DNA from: Tetragenococcus halophilus subsp. halophilus DSM 20339
Lineage (GTDB): Bacteria > Bacillota > Bacilli > Lactobacillales > Enterococcaceae
Direction: 5' to 3'
Assembly (NCBI RefSeq): GCF_003841405.1
Contig: NZ_PXYA01000001.1
Coordinates: 992,001-1,056,000, forward strand
DNA: 64,000 nucleotides
Shown: positions 22,622-31,786 of the stretch, one piece after another
Layout of the letters: every line of letters starts with the position of its first letter
How positions within the stretch are numbered: position 1 is the stretch's first letter
Made by a program: the position numbers and the translations under genes
The notes under the pieces: generated by a model
What the model was told of the DNA's origin: nothing
Databases searched by the model: none
What the model saw: only the letters and a program-made list of their open reading frames with translations

Positions 22622-23304
22622 CCAAATTCCCCCTTACACTTTTTTTCTTTTACCACGCTTTTGATCGCCGTCACCACTTCATCGATGGACATCCCAGTTG
22701 TATCAACTAAAATGGCATCTTCAGCTTGTCTCAATGGAGAAGCGTTGCGGTGTGAATCAGTATAATCACGTTGTTCAATTTCTTTTTTTAAGGTTTCAAA
22801 ATCACTTTCTATTCCTTTGGATTGGTTCTCCTTATAGCGCCTTTTTGCTCGCTCACGAGCTGAAGCAACTAAAAAAATTTTTACCTCAGCCTCTGGAAGG
22901 ACCGTTGTGCCAATATCTCTTCCATCCATCACCACACCCCCTGGTTTAGCAATCTCTTGTTGTGCTTTAACTAAATGAGCGCGGACGCTAGGAAAAGCTG
23001 AAACCTCAGAAACATTATTGGTTACTTCAGGTTCACGAATCGCTTTTGTAATATCTTGACCATTTGCAAATACTAGTTGTCCGTATTCTGTTTGCTTAAA
23101 AGTAATTGGATAATTTTTAATTAATTCAACCAGGGCCATTTCATCTGTAAAAGATACTTGATATTTTAAAGCCAAATAAGTAACACTGCGGTACATCGCC
23201 CCTGTATCCGTATAAATAAACCCAAAATCTCGTGCGATAATTTTAGCAACTGTACTTTTTCCAGAAGATGCTGGACCGTCAATAGCTATATTGATTTCAT
23301 GCAT
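22618..23304 (-). CDS. cmk: Cytidylate kinase
   Basis: Phosphorylates CMP and dCMP. P-loop [12 protein letters not shown] at residues 9-20, then DTGAMYRS, the [15 protein letters not shown] segment and the lid arginines in ERAKRRYKE. 228 residues is the standard length. Start behind GGAGAAACGAC. It lies upstream of the lipoprotein gene and rpsA in the Firmicutes cmk-rpsA-der arrangement. Confidence 0.97.
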   Translation of the reverse strand: MHEINIAIDGPASSGKSTVAKIIARDFGFIYTDTGAMYRSVTYLALKYQVSFTDEMALVELIKNYPITFKQTEYGQLVFANGQDITKAIREPEVTNNVSEVSAFPSVRAHLVKAQQEIAKPGGVVMDGRDIGTTVLPEAEVKIFLVASARERAKRRYKENQSKGIESDFETLKKEIEQRDYTDSHRNASPLRQAEDAILVDTTGMSIDEVVTAIKSVVKEKKCKGEFG

Positions 23305-23353
23305 GTCGTTTCTCCTCGCCTAAACTTGAAAATTTTAAAGTTTATAGATAGAT

Positions 23354-23380
23354 AAAAAAACCGCATGAGCGGCTTTTTTA
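23354..23380 (-). terminator. Terminator overlapping the LysM gene stop
   Basis: AAAAAACCGC-ATGA-GCGGCTTTTTT: 10-bp stem with a four-base loop and flanking T run; its upstream arm touches the stop codon at 23378-23380. Confidence 0.9.
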
Positions 23381-24142
23381 TCTAGTTCTTAACTCTTGTC
23401 CAGGATTTATATGGAAATTACTTGGATCCATCCCGTTTAATTCGGCAAGTTCTTCTACGCTCATTCCATTTCTTTCAGCTACTTGTTGTAATCCATCCCC
23501 AGATTGAACTGTCGCATAACCTTCGCCGCCTTCTTGATCATCTTGTTGGCCTTGTTGATCTTGATCTTGGCCTTGGTCTTGTTGACCTTGTCCTTGATTT
23601 TGAGCTTGTTGACCTTGTCCTTGGCCCTGTTGACCTTGTCCTTGATTTTGATCTTGTTGATTTTGACCTTCTTGCCCTTGGCCTTGTTGCCCTTGATCTT
23701 GCGCGGCTTGTTGGTCATCTTCTGCAGCTTGTTGTTGATCTTGATTCCCAGCTGCTTGTTGGTCATCTTCAGCAACTTGCTCATCTTCGTTTTCTTCTGG
23801 CTCTTCAGAAGAACTTTCCTCAGTGGAACTACTTTCTGTCGAAGACTCTTCTGTAGTTGTTGATGTCGTTGACTCAGTTGTACTTGTCGAAGTCTGTTCG
23901 GTGTTAGCAACAGTTTCAGTATCATTATTACGACTCATCACCCATAAACCAGCAACAGTTGGTACAGCAATAATTAAAACCAATAAAACGACAACAATCG
24001 TTAAAAAGCCGCTACTTCCTTTCTTTTGTTGACGTTGTTGAGAACGCGATGAATTTTCATCCTCATTTTCTGTATCATAGATGGGTTGTTCCCATGGTTC
24101 TTGCCCTTGTGATTCTTTATTTCTTCTATCTCTTCTACTCAC
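23378..24142 (-). CDS. LysM-containing surface-associated protein (SAG1386/EF1546 family)
   Basis: About 254 residues: a basic cytoplasmic N-terminus, one membrane helix (LTIVVVLLVLIIAVPTVAGL), a Ser/Thr/Glu-rich stretch, a long Gln/Gly/Asp/Asn repeat region, and a C-terminal LysM domain (YATVQSGDGLQQVAERNG to NPGQELRTR). The layout fits the lactic acid bacterial SAG1386/EF1546 family, anchored in the membrane with LysM reaching peptidoglycan. I prefer GTG 24142 as start, since GGGAGG lies nine bases upstream; the frame also runs to 24163. It sits between recQ and cmk, as in Enterococcus. Confidence 0.85.
   Translation of the reverse strand: MSRRDRRNKESQGQEPWEQPIYDTENEDENSSRSQQRQQKKGSSGFLTIVVVLLVLIIAVPTVAGLWVMSRNNDTETVANTEQTSTSTTESTTSTTTEESSTESSSTEESSSEEPEENEDEQVAEDDQQAAGNQDQQQAAEDDQQAAQDQGQQGQGQEGQNQQDQNQGQGQQGQGQGQQAQNQGQGQQDQGQDQDQQGQQDDQEGGEGYATVQSGDGLQQVAERNGMSVEELAELNGMDPSNFHINPGQELRTR
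23520..23730 (-). repeat. Low-complexity coding repeat (QGQ/DQ-rich)
   Basis: Imperfect short repeats built on CAAGG(A/C)CAAGG units encode strings such as QGQGQQGQGQGQQAQNQGQ in the LysM protein. Long spurious open frames occur on other frames here because of the repeat bias. Confidence 0.8.
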
Positions 24143-24198
24143 TTTAAATGACCTCCCACTCACTATCTTTCCGCTGTATTATACCATATGTTGTCTCT

Positions 24199-25611
24199 TT
24201 ATGTCTTCCTAAATTGTTGTGAATTTTCTTCTTTAAACATTTTTAGTAAAATTTCTTGCCAGTGTGTTTTATTTACCGAAAAACAGTATTCCTTTTTATC
24301 ATCAATTACTTCTTTTATTCCATGAAAATCACAACACCTTTCAGGAATTTTTGTTAATGTTTCTCCAAAATAACTCAATAAAAATTCTCGCCTACAGCCA
24401 TCAAAATAAATATAATCAAGCATTTGTTTAAGTTTTTTCTGCTTTTCTGTTTCGTTTTGTCTCAATTGTGTAAGAAAACTATCTTGGTCTGAAACTTTAA
24501 TTTGTTGTAACCATTTTTCTTGCAGCTCGGTTAATTTGCTCAGTAATTGCTGATCTAAATAAAATTCAAAAAATTGACGCTCTTGTTGTGCTTGTTGCTG
24601 CATAAAATGATGAATTTTTTCATCTTTTTCTTGATATAAAAGAACTGCGTTGCTAGGTTTTTGATCGCGACCACTTCTACCAATCTCTTGCATATAATTT
24701 TCTAAGCTATCAGGTAGTTCATAATGAATCACTAAACGAATATCAGATTTATCAACGCCCATACCAAACGCATTTGTACAGACTAAGATTTGTAGCTGAT
24801 CATTAATAAATTGTTCCTGCAGAAGTCTTCTCTGGCTGCTATCCAATCCACCATGATAGTAGCCGATAATATAATCGTTTTTTAAGCGATCATAGACTTC
24901 CTCTACTTTTTTTCTTGTTGCGCAATAAATAAGTACTGAACCGTAAGCTTTATCCAGCAGTTTTTTCAAATCCGTCAATTTTGCCTGTGTATGTATGACA
25001 GACAAGGAGACATTAGGACGATCGACAGAATAGCAGTGTTCTACAGTATTTTTACTTAACAATAAGTTTTTTATTTCTGTTTTTACCTCATCAGTAGCTG
25101 TTGCTGTCAAAGCTAGCGTCACAGGGTTATGTAGACGTTTTTTAGCTTGTTTTAAATTCCTATATTCAGGTCGAAAATCAATTCCCCACTGCGAAATGCA
25201 ATGGGCCTCGTCAACAACAAATAAAGCAATATGATAAAGTTGTAATTTTGATAATATTTTTTCCTGCATAAGCATTTCCGGGCTTAAAAAAACAAATTTA
25301 TAACTAGAAAAATGGTCCAATACATACATTTTCTCTTGTTCATTCAAATTACCATTTAAAAGCACGCCTCGTTTTTCACCATTTCTTTGTAAAGAAGCCA
25401 GTTGATCTTCCATCAAAGAAATTAAAGGAGTAACGATCAGTACTGTGCCCTCTCTTAAATATGCAGGCAGCTGATAACAAAGGCTCTTTCCTGTACCAGT
25501 TGGAAGTATAGCTAAACTGTCGTTTCCTTCTAGTAATGAATTTATCGTTTCTTTTTGACCAGGACGAAAACTTTTATAGCGAAAGTAACGATATAATGTT
25601 TCTTCTAACAT
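24199..25611 (-). CDS. recQ: RecQ family ATP-dependent DNA helicase (short form)
   Basis: About 470 residues. Helicase motifs: FRPGQKETI, Walker [36 protein letters not shown], and motif [12 protein letters not shown] reduced zinc region follows ([13 protein letters not shown] then ERCCDFH), and no HRDC domain, so it is like RecS of Bacillus. Start uncertain: ATG 25611 ([10 protein letters not shown]) begins just before the YpbB stop with GGAGG 14 bases upstream; ATG 25632 lacks a site. It overlaps ypbB. Confidence 0.92.
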   Translation of the reverse strand: MLEETLYRYFRYKSFRPGQKETINSLLEGNDSLAILPTGTGKSLCYQLPAYLREGTVLIVTPLISLMEDQLASLQRNGEKRGVLLNGNLNEQEKMYVLDHFSSYKFVFLSPEMLMQEKILSKLQLYHIALFVVDEAHCISQWGIDFRPEYRNLKQAKKRLHNPVTLALTATATDEVKTEIKNLLLSKNTVEHCYSVDRPNVSLSVIHTQAKLTDLKKLLDKAYGSVLIYCATRKKVEEVYDRLKNDYIIGYYHGGLDSSQRRLLQEQFINDQLQILVCTNAFGMGVDKSDIRLVIHYELPDSLENYMQEIGRSGRDQKPSNAVLLYQEKDEKIHHFMQQQAQQERQFFEFYLDQQLLSKLTELQEKWLQQIKVSDQDSFLTQLRQNETEKQKKLKQMLDYIYFDGCRREFLLSYFGETLTKIPERCCDFHGIKEVIDDKKEYCFSVNKTHWQEILLKMFKEENSQQFRKT

Positions 25612-26615
25612 AGTGATTCTTTTTTCCTCCATATTTGATAGAGTCGAATTTCCAAAAAACTTGCATTAAAGTCCCCTTTTAATTCTTTAAAGGGATAAGC
25701 AAAAGAATTTATGGGCAATTTTTCTAACTCTTTTTGAGTTTTTTGTGAGAAAAAGTTGGAAAAAGGAAAGGCTGAATCTGCTAGCGCCCATTCTATCAGA
25801 TGATCTTGAATCGTACCTTTTTTTAATTTTCGCTGTTGCATCACTTTATCAAGAGACCATCCTTGCTGAATTAACTTGCGAGTTTTTAACATACTTTGGT
25901 TATAATTTTGCAAAAGAAAAGGACGTAAAAACTTATATAATAAATACTCTGGATGCTTAATCATTTGAGCTAAAAAATGATGGATCGCTGCCGATTTATA
26001 TAGATCCAACCATGGATATTGTGTGTATTTATCCGCCACTAATTGAAAAAAGGCCGCCCCTTCTTGCTGGTAACCTGAAAGTGTTTGTGCTAATAAATCC
26101 GCATGTTCTTCTGATAAAACTTCTAGTATTTCTGCTGTTTCCTGATACAAAGTATCAGCTAAATTGCCATTATACTGGTGAATGACTGTCCGAACTCTTT
26201 GCGTATAAATAGGCGCGTTTTCTAGAGGAACATAGTTTGTTTCTTTTCCCAAAAATGATACCGCCTGTAATAGAAAACGTACAGAACGCCAGCATACTTC
26301 TTCTTTTCTTCCAAATTTAAAAAAATTCAATGGTTGAAAAGCAGGCGTTTGTAACAAATTAGACGAATACAAATTTTTTACTAGACTTATTTGCTGCTTT
26401 TCTTCTTTTATGTAGCCTTGTTTATTTATTTTTGCTAATATTTGGTAAAATTCTTCTTCTTTTAAACTAGGAAAGACTGAAAAAAAAGGCAAAAGGTCGT
26501 GAAAATAAGCATAACATAAGACAGAAGTCGTGTGTTTTCCCACTAACAGCTGGTAAAGAGTAGTTTTTTTCAACTTGTTATCTGCTATAAACAACGATAA
26601 AATAAATTCATCCAT
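25605..26615 (-). CDS. YpbB-like helix-turn-helix protein, RecQ operon partner
   Basis: About 336 residues. The C-terminal segment ([20 protein letters not shown], then [16 protein letters not shown]) has the HTH typical of YpbB proteins that precede recQ in Firmicutes. The rest is helical and unclassified. I start at ATG 26615 behind CTGGAGGATTAT; the frame extends to 26642 but that overlaps the ferredoxin start region. Role unknown; coupling to recQ by overlap suggests DNA-related function. Confidence 0.82.
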   Translation of the reverse strand: MDEFILSLFIADNKLKKTTLYQLLVGKHTTSVLCYAYFHDLLPFFSVFPSLKEEEFYQILAKINKQGYIKEEKQQISLVKNLYSSNLLQTPAFQPLNFFKFGRKEEVCWRSVRFLLQAVSFLGKETNYVPLENAPIYTQRVRTVIHQYNGNLADTLYQETAEILEVLSEEHADLLAQTLSGYQQEGAAFFQLVADKYTQYPWLDLYKSAAIHHFLAQMIKHPEYLLYKFLRPFLLQNYNQSMLKTRKLIQQGWSLDKVMQQRKLKKGTIQDHLIEWALADSAFPFSNFFSQKTQKELEKLPINSFAYPFKELKGDFNASFLEIRLYQIWRKKESLC

Positions 26616-26642
26616 ATAATCCTCCAGAAAGAATGTGAGCAA

Positions 26643-26858
26643 ATGTCACGATTATGTAAAATTGTCCCAGAACGCTGCATCGCTTGCGGCTTATGCGCCT
26701 TATACGCACCAGAAGTTTTTGATTATGATGATAACGGTGTTGTCTTGTTTTCTCAAGAGCCCAAAGCCTATCAACAGTTTATCGCTGTTAAAGATCAAGA
26801 AGATGTCATTAAAGCTTATAAGCGATGCCCAGTAAGAGCAATTTTGTTAGAAAAATAA
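26643..26858 (+). CDS. fer: Ferredoxin (single 4Fe-4S)
   Basis: 71 residues. Cysteine ligands CIACGLC (residues 12-18) and CP at KRCPVRAI near the C-terminus bind one 4Fe-4S cluster, as in Bacillus-type ferredoxins. Acts as a low-potential electron carrier. It diverges from ypbB with only 27 bases between the start codons, as in other Firmicutes where fer lies next to ypbB-recQ. It ends in a good terminator. Confidence 0.92.
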   Translation: MSRLCKIVPERCIACGLCALYAPEVFDYDDNGVVLFSQEPKAYQQFIAVKDQEDVIKAYKRCPVRAILLEK

Positions 26859-26935
26859 TCCTATATCTATTATACACAAAATTTTCTTCTCTGAAATAAA
26901 GTCAAAGTAAATTTTCCTTTAGTTATTTATTTTTT

Positions 26936-26957
26936 AAGGGGGTGTCTCCCTTTTTTA
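26936..26957 (+). terminator. Ferredoxin terminator
   Basis: AAGGGGG (26936-26942) pairs with CTCCCTT (26946-26952; one G-U) with a TGT loop and following T run. Confidence 0.8.
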
Positions 26958-27009
26958 GTAATACCTTCTTTCTCTACTCATTATGAAACAAGTTGATAAT
27001 AGATAGAAA

Positions 27010-27044
27010 TAGCCAGCTAAACATTGTTTTTGTTTAACTGGCTA
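27010..27044 (-). terminator. ribU terminator hairpin
   Basis: AGCCAGCTAAACA (27011-27023) and TGTTTAACTGGCT (27031-27043) form a 13-bp stem with one mismatch, 22 bases past the ribU stop. The following T run is weak. Confidence 0.7.
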
Positions 27045-27065
27045 GTTAGTTTTATAAGATTTTTT

Positions 27066-27668
27066 CTATTTAATGGTTGAGGAATGAGGCGTTGAATGAT
27101 TTTGTTTTCTACTGATCCATGGGAGTAACTTAGCGTGCAGAACTAAGAATACAGCACTTACCAGTCCACCTTTTACTAAATTAAATGGTAAAATTCCTAA
27201 CACTACATAATTTGCCAATGGCATACCCAGCATTTCATCTACTGATAATTGGAAAAACCTCAAGTATAAAGGTGTAATAACAAAGTAGTTAGCAACACTC
27301 ATAAACAAGGTCATGGAAAGTATACCTAAAAGGGTTCCTGAAATTTTGTTTCGTAAGTTTGCTCCTTTATTAAAGAAGTAATAAACTGGCAGACAATAAA
27401 CAGTTGTTGCTAAAAAGCTAGCAACATCCCCTACAATATTTTGTGGCGCAAGACCAGTTGTGATAAGGTGCAAAAACGAGCGAAGAAAAGCAGTCAAGAT
27501 TCCACTAACCGGTCCAAATAAAAGCATACTCAAAATCACTGGGATATCACTAAAATCTATCTTTAAAAATCCAAAAGCTGGCATAACTGGAAACGCAATA
27601 TATTGTAACACCAAACCCATTGCTGCAAACATCGCTACTGTCACCATTTTTCGAGCGTTACTGTGCAT
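27066..27668 (-). CDS. ribU: Riboflavin ECF transporter S component
   Basis: Binds riboflavin in the membrane and works with the shared EcfAA'T module (not in this window). About six membrane helices in 200 residues, and the RibU-like start KMVTVAMFAAMGLVLQYIAF with LKIDFSDIPVIL shortly after, matching the riboflavin-specific family. The call is made firm by the FMN riboswitch directly upstream. A strong AGGAGG precedes the ATG. Confidence 0.94.
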   Translation of the reverse strand: MHSNARKMVTVAMFAAMGLVLQYIAFPVMPAFGFLKIDFSDIPVILSMLLFGPVSGILTAFLRSFLHLITTGLAPQNIVGDVASFLATTVYCLPVYYFFNKGANLRNKISGTLLGILSMTLFMSVANYFVITPLYLRFFQLSVDEMLGMPLANYVVLGILPFNLVKGGLVSAVFLVLHAKLLPWISRKQNHSTPHSSTIK

Positions 27669-27730
27669 ATAAATCCTCCTATTTCAAGGATTCATCTTCA
27701 ATCGAACCTATTGGTTTTTATATTGTTAAT

Positions 27731-27772
27731 AAAAAAATACTCTATTTTCCCAAGGGAGAATAGAGTATTTGT
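27731..27772 (-). terminator. Expression-platform terminator of the FMN riboswitch
   Basis: On the minus strand AATACTCTATTCTCCC and GGGAAAATAGAGTATT form a long stem with a short loop and seven T, between aptamer and ribU. The 3' end of the aptamer carries GATAGAG, which can pair with CTCTATT of this stem as an antiterminator. Confidence 0.88.
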
Positions 27773-27804
27773 ACTAACAAAAGTCAGCTAAACCAAATAT
27801 GCTC

Positions 27805-27928
27805 TATCTTCTTTATCCAGACTGTACTGTCGGTATCGGATTTGCACCGATTCAACCACTTGTAACAAGCAGTTCGTGGACTTTTACCACCGGTCGGGAA
27901 TTGCACCCTGCCCCTGAAGACGAACCTT
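27805..27928 (-). ncRNA. FMN riboswitch (RFN element)
   Basis: The minus strand shows the RFN core GGGGCAGGGTG...AATTCCCGACCGGTGGT...AGTCCACGA, later GAATCGGTGCAAATCCGA and a closing P1 strand GAAGAT that pairs with the 5' GTCTTC. It precedes ribU with a terminator between, so ligand binding should switch off transcription of riboflavin uptake. Confidence 0.95.
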
Positions 27929-27975
27929 TATTATTTTTTTCAACTTCATTATACATGAACGAACAATAATTTCAA

Positions 27976-28698
27976 CTATTTTATTTTTGTTTCTTCAATT
28001 AAACGATTAACATCATTTTTATTCAATTCGCGATATTTTCCAACTTGTAAGTTTTCTAGTGTCAGATGTCCATAACGTTCACGCTTTAATTTTTCAACTG
28101 GAAAACCACAAGCTTTTAGCATATTTTTTACTTGGTGATTGCGACCTTCATGAATGGTCAATTGAACAATACTCGTTTGTGCTTTTTTATCACTTGATAA
28201 AATTTCAAATTTTGCTGGAGCTAATGTTTTCCCCTCGATATGCATTTTTTTGCTAAGAGGTGATAGTTTTTTGTTTGTTGCAATGCCACTTACTTTAGCA
28301 ATATAGACTTTGTCTATCTCATATTTGGGATGCATTAACTTTTGAGAAAAATCACCGTCATTTGTCAAAAGCAACAATCCAGAAGTATTATAGTCCAAGC
28401 GGCCAACCGGATAAATCCGTTCTTTTACTTCTGTAAAATAATCTGTGACAACCGTACGATTTTTATCATCTGAAGCCGCAGAAATAACGCCCCGTGGTTT
28501 ATAAAACATAAAGTAAACAGGTTCTTCTTGGTAGATAGGTACTTGATCAACTTCAACTTGATCTTTTTTAGCTACCTGAACCCCCAACTCTTTGACCACT
28601 TCTCCGTTAACTTTCACACGCCCTTGTGTGATATATTCCTCTGCTTTTCTTCTAGAAGCAATACCAGCATGGGCAATCACTTTTTGTAATCGTTGCAT
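27976..28698 (-). CDS. rluB: Pseudouridine synthase RluB family
   Basis: 240 residues: an N-terminal S4 domain (MQRLQKVIAHAGIASRRKAE) and the RsuA/RluB catalytic core with PVGRLDYNTSGLLLLTNDG, where the aspartate in GRLD is catalytic, and EGRNHQVKNML. Modifies 23S rRNA. It is directly after scpB, with its ribosome binding site inside the scpB end (GGAGATAGTTAA). Confidence 0.95.
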   Translation of the reverse strand: MQRLQKVIAHAGIASRRKAEEYITQGRVKVNGEVVKELGVQVAKKDQVEVDQVPIYQEEPVYFMFYKPRGVISAASDDKNRTVVTDYFTEVKERIYPVGRLDYNTSGLLLLTNDGDFSQKLMHPKYEIDKVYIAKVSGIATNKKLSPLSKKMHIEGKTLAPAKFEILSSDKKAQTSIVQLTIHEGRNHQVKNMLKACGFPVEKLKRERYGHLTLENLQVGKYRELNKNDVNRLIEETKIK

Positions 28699-29289
28699 TT
28701 AACTATCTCCTTTTTCTTCTGTTGGTTCTTCGTAACGATCGGCATATAAATCAAGTGGTATATCAGCTGATAACTCTTCTTCCATCGCTTGAATATCTGG
28801 TAATTCTTCCATAGATTTTAATCCAAAATAATCCATAAAATATTCCGTAGTTCCATACAAAATAGCCCTACCAGGACCTTCTACCCGTCCTTTTTCTTCA
28901 ATTAGACGATTGGTTGCTAATTTTTGTACAGATCCAGAAGATTGCACACCTCTTATATCATCTACTTCCATGCGAGTAATAGGTTGTTTATAAGCAATAA
29001 TCGACAAAGTTTCAAGTGCTGCCTGGGAAAGGCGATTGGCTATCGGAGATTTAGCATATTCTTTTAAAATTGGCGCATACTCTTTTTTAGCCGTTAAAAC
29101 AAAATGATTCCCTAGCTCAAGAACGTTTAAGGAAGAACTGCGATCATCTTGATATTTTTCATTTAATGTCTGAATTAACTGATAGACTTTAGCCGCAGGC
29201 TGATTAATCAGAAAACTCAGTTCTTCTAAACGTACCCCTTCATCACCTGCTGCAAAAAGCAAGGCTTCTAATTTCCCCATGTTATCCAT
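28699..29289 (-). CDS. scpB: Segregation and condensation protein B
   Basis: 196 residues with the winged-helix pair of ScpB (KLEALLFAAGDEGVRLEELS, SIIAYKQPITRMEVDDIRG, GRAILYGTTEYFMDYFGL). With ScpA and SMC forms the bacterial condensin. The start at 29289 overlaps the scpA stop; an ATG three codons later is possible. Confidence 0.96.
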   Translation of the reverse strand: MDNMGKLEALLFAAGDEGVRLEELSFLINQPAAKVYQLIQTLNEKYQDDRSSSLNVLELGNHFVLTAKKEYAPILKEYAKSPIANRLSQAALETLSIIAYKQPITRMEVDDIRGVQSSGSVQKLATNRLIEEKGRVEGPGRAILYGTTEYFMDYFGLKSMEELPDIQAMEEELSADIPLDLYADRYEEPTEEKGDS

Positions 29290-30049
29290 TTAAACGCTCT
29301 CCTTCATCTTCATACACTGGATAAAGCAGGATGTCTTTGTAATTAACATTTTGCGTCACATTAACTTTTCGGCTCTTAACTAATTCTAATAATGCAATAA
29401 ATGTTACCACAATTTCACTGGTTTCAAAATTATCCATAAAGCTATCCAGCAAACAACCGCCACGCGCATTTTTTCGCTGATAAAGTTGTGTCTCGATTGT
29501 ACGTATTTTTTCATCAATACTCGTTTCATCAGCAGCGATCGTTGTTTTTAGCACTTTTCTTTTTTTCTTTTTTTCTAACATAGATTGAAAAGCTAGATAT
29601 AAATCGATCGTATTAAATTGATTTGCCTCAAGCGATGTATCCTCGTCTTTATATTCATCCATATCCATGGGTTCTTTGGTAAAGTAATGACTTCGTTCTT
29701 CAGCTTTTTCAAAAAGTTCCCCTGCTGCATATTTGTATTTTCGATATTCTAGTAATTGCGCAACTAAGTTTTCTCGAGGATCTTCTTCATAAGTATCCTC
29801 ATCATCATCTAGTTCTTGTTTGGGCAAAAGCATCTGACTTTTGATAGACATTAATGTAGCTGCCATCACAAGATAATCTCCTGCCACTTCCAGTTGCGAA
29901 CTTTCCATTGCATGAATATAGTTCATATACTGATCAGTAACTTGTGCAATCGGAATATCGTAAATATCTATTTCTAATGTTTTAATCAAATGTAATAATA
30001 GATCCAAAGGTCCCTCAAATACATCCAATTTCACTTTAATCTCTTCCAT
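29282..30049 (-). CDS. scpA: Segregation and condensation protein A
   Basis: 255 residues, kleisin subunit: MEEIKVKLDVFEGPLDLLLH at the N-terminus that binds SMC, and a C-terminal winged helix (VVTFIALLELVKSRKVNVTQ). GGAGCAATC lies before ATG 30049. Order xerD-scpA-scpB-rluB is the Firmicutes standard. Confidence 0.96.
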   Translation of the reverse strand: MEEIKVKLDVFEGPLDLLLHLIKTLEIDIYDIPIAQVTDQYMNYIHAMESSQLEVAGDYLVMAATLMSIKSQMLLPKQELDDDEDTYEEDPRENLVAQLLEYRKYKYAAGELFEKAEERSHYFTKEPMDMDEYKDEDTSLEANQFNTIDLYLAFQSMLEKKKKRKVLKTTIAADETSIDEKIRTIETQLYQRKNARGGCLLDSFMDNFETSEIVVTFIALLELVKSRKVNVTQNVNYKDILLYPVYEDEGERLNG

Positions 30050-30087
30050 GATTGCTCCTCATCCGTTATCTTTATACATTTAACTAT

Positions 30088-30978
30088 TTAAGCACGGGGA
30101 AAATATTGTTTGTACACATCAGTCATTCGTTTTTTGGTGATATGTGTATAGATCTGGGTTGTGGAAATATCCGCATGACCTAAAAGTTCTTGAACGGTCC
30201 GAAGATCTGCACCATTTTCCAACAAATGAGTAGCAAAACTATGGCGCAAAGTATGGGGCGTAACATTTTTCATAATCCCTGCCTTTAAGACCAAGGCTTT
30301 TAAGTTTTTCCAAATCCCTTGACGAGAAAGACTTGTTCCATGCCCATTCACAAATAAGTATTCCTCTTCAGGATGTTTTTGGCACAATATTGGCCGTGCT
30401 TCTTCCAAGTAAGTTTCCAACCAATGAATCGCCATATCACCTAAGGGGACAATTCGCTCCTTATCGCCTTTTCCTGTAGTCTGCATTAATCCCATGGCCA
30501 AGTGCAAATCATTTAATTTCAAACCAATTAATTCACTTACACGTAGTCCTGTTGCATACATTACTTCTAAAATTGTACGATCCCTGATACCTAGTACTTT
30601 TTTAGTGTCAGGTGTCTCAATTAAACGTTCCACTTCACTAAGGCTTAGTGTATCAGGTAGTTTCTGTGTTTTTTTAGGTGAATCAATATGTTGCATCGGA
30701 TCATGATCAGTATAGCGCTCTTGTCTAAGAAATTGATGGAAACGCCGTAAGCTTGTTACCATACGAGTTAGAGTCGCTGCAGATTTTTTTTCATTTTGTA
30801 AAAGCTGTAAAAAAGAAACAATCGTATAACGATCCACATTCTGCCAATCCGTAATTTCTTTTTCATGTAAAAATGCAAGATACTGCTCTAAATCTCGCTG
30901 ATAACTCTTCCTAGTATTACTAGAAAGACCTCGTTCGATCAAAAGGTAGTGTAAATAATCTGTTACTTGTTCATCCAT
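30088..30978 (-). CDS. xerD: Site-specific tyrosine recombinase XerD
   Basis: 296 residues. N-terminal SAM-like DNA-binding domain, then the catalytic set: Arg in ATGLRVSELIGL, His/Arg in HTLRHSFATHLL, His in LLGHADISTTQ and the nucleophile Tyr in QIYTHI. Resolves chromosome dimers at dif with XerC or XerS-type partners and FtsK. The start has AAGGTGGG upstream. It heads the scp operon. Confidence 0.94.
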   Translation of the reverse strand: MDEQVTDYLHYLLIERGLSSNTRKSYQRDLEQYLAFLHEKEITDWQNVDRYTIVSFLQLLQNEKKSAATLTRMVTSLRRFHQFLRQERYTDHDPMQHIDSPKKTQKLPDTLSLSEVERLIETPDTKKVLGIRDRTILEVMYATGLRVSELIGLKLNDLHLAMGLMQTTGKGDKERIVPLGDMAIHWLETYLEEARPILCQKHPEEEYLFVNGHGTSLSRQGIWKNLKALVLKAGIMKNVTPHTLRHSFATHLLENGADLRTVQELLGHADISTTQIYTHITKKRMTDVYKQYFPRA

Positions 30979-31123
30979 TGATTTCCCACCTTCTCAGTTT
31001 GCTTTTGAATTATCTCACAAAACAAAGCGAAACTGCAATCAATTTAGCAAAAAATTATCACTTTATATGTTTCATCTTCAAATAAAATTACATTAGACAT
31101 AAATCTTATTCTAAAATAAAGGA

Positions 31124-31200
31124 CACTACGCCTCGCTTTCGCTCGCCCTAGTACTGTTCATCATCTACTTTTAGCTCCCCTTGGTCGCTAAATCGTAGTG
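31124..31200. repeat. 77-bp element bounded by CACTACG/CGTAGTG
   Basis: A GC-richer stretch in an AT-rich gap between xerD and fur starts with CACTACG and ends with its complement CGTAGTG; inside it is CCTCGCTTTCGCTCG. It has no ORF. It may be a small dispersed repeat or a remnant. Confidence 0.4.
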
Positions 31201-31208
31201 ATTCACAG

Positions 31209-31243
31209 CAAAAAAGAAAGCTGAATGTCAGCTTTCTTTGGCT
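31209..31243 (-). terminator. fur terminator containing the stop codon
   Basis: AAAGAAAGCTGA (31213-31224) and TCAGCTTTCTTT (31228-31239) form a 12-bp stem with a three-base loop, T run following on the minus strand. The fur stop (31228-31230) lies inside the stem. Confidence 0.9.
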
Positions 31244-31686
31244 TTATTTTGACAGTTTTGACATATTCCGTGAAAAGTAAGGCGATGATCTTTTACAACA
31301 AAATGAAAATTCTTTTCAACAATTTCTTCCACATTCCCTAATAGATCTTCATTAATTTCCTCAATATTTCCACATTCAAGGCAGAGCAAGTGGTGATGAA
31401 AATGTTTAGCTCCTTCTTTTCTAAGATCATAACGCGCAACCCCATCGTCAAAACTAATTTTATCTACGATCTTTAGATCAACTAAGATATCTAGTGTTCG
31501 ATATACCGTAGCTAAACCGATATCTGAATTTTTTTGTTTAACAAAGAAAAAGATTTCTTCTGCTGATAAATGATCTTTTTCATTTTCTAACAAAACAAGT
31601 AAAGTCGCTTCTCTTTGCGGTGTCAGTTTAAATCCTGATTCATGAAGTTGTTTTTTGGTCTTTTTCAATGTTTCTACGGTACTCAT
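31228..31686 (-). CDS. fur: Ferric uptake regulator, Fur
   Basis: About 152 residues: winged helix (GFKLTPQREATLLVLLENE, GLATVYRTLDILVDL), then the metal region HFHHHLLCLECG and C-terminal CQNCQ structural zinc site. The motifs agree with Bacillus Fur (KDHRLTFHGIC) better than PerR or Zur. Represses iron acquisition genes when iron is plentiful. I start at ATG 31686 behind GGAGG; GTG 31698 overlaps that site. A perfect Per-box-like palindrome lies just upstream. Confidence 0.92.
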   Translation of the reverse strand: MSTVETLKKTKKQLHESGFKLTPQREATLLVLLENEKDHLSAEEIFFFVKQKNSDIGLATVYRTLDILVDLKIVDKISFDDGVARYDLRKEGAKHFHHHLLCLECGNIEEINEDLLGNVEEIVEKNFHFVVKDHRLTFHGICQNCQNKAKES

Positions 31687-31701
31687 AATAACCTCCACTA
31701 T

Positions 31702-31716
31702 TTATAATTATTATAA
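31702..31716. promoter_or_regulatory. Per/Fur box upstream of fur
   Basis: TTATAATTATTATAA is a perfect 7-1-7 inverted repeat identical to the Bacillus Per-box consensus (TTATAATnATTATAA) and two bases per arm from the Fur box. It lies 16 bases before the fur start and overlaps the TATAAT-like -10 candidate. Confidence 0.75.
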
Positions 31717-31786
31717 TCTAAAAATAGAATAGCTAGTGAAACTTTAAAATAAGTATAAAATAGAAAGAGAAAATAAACAAGCGTTC

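Noticed and set aside
23422-23925. Extra open reading frames over the LysM gene
   Set aside because: They come from the repetitive Gln/Gly codons and have no ribosome binding site or known homology.
31228-31686. PerR instead of Fur
   Set aside because: The box upstream is Per-like, but the protein's LDILVDL, HFHHHLLC and KDHRLTFHGIC segments match Fur of Bacillus closely.
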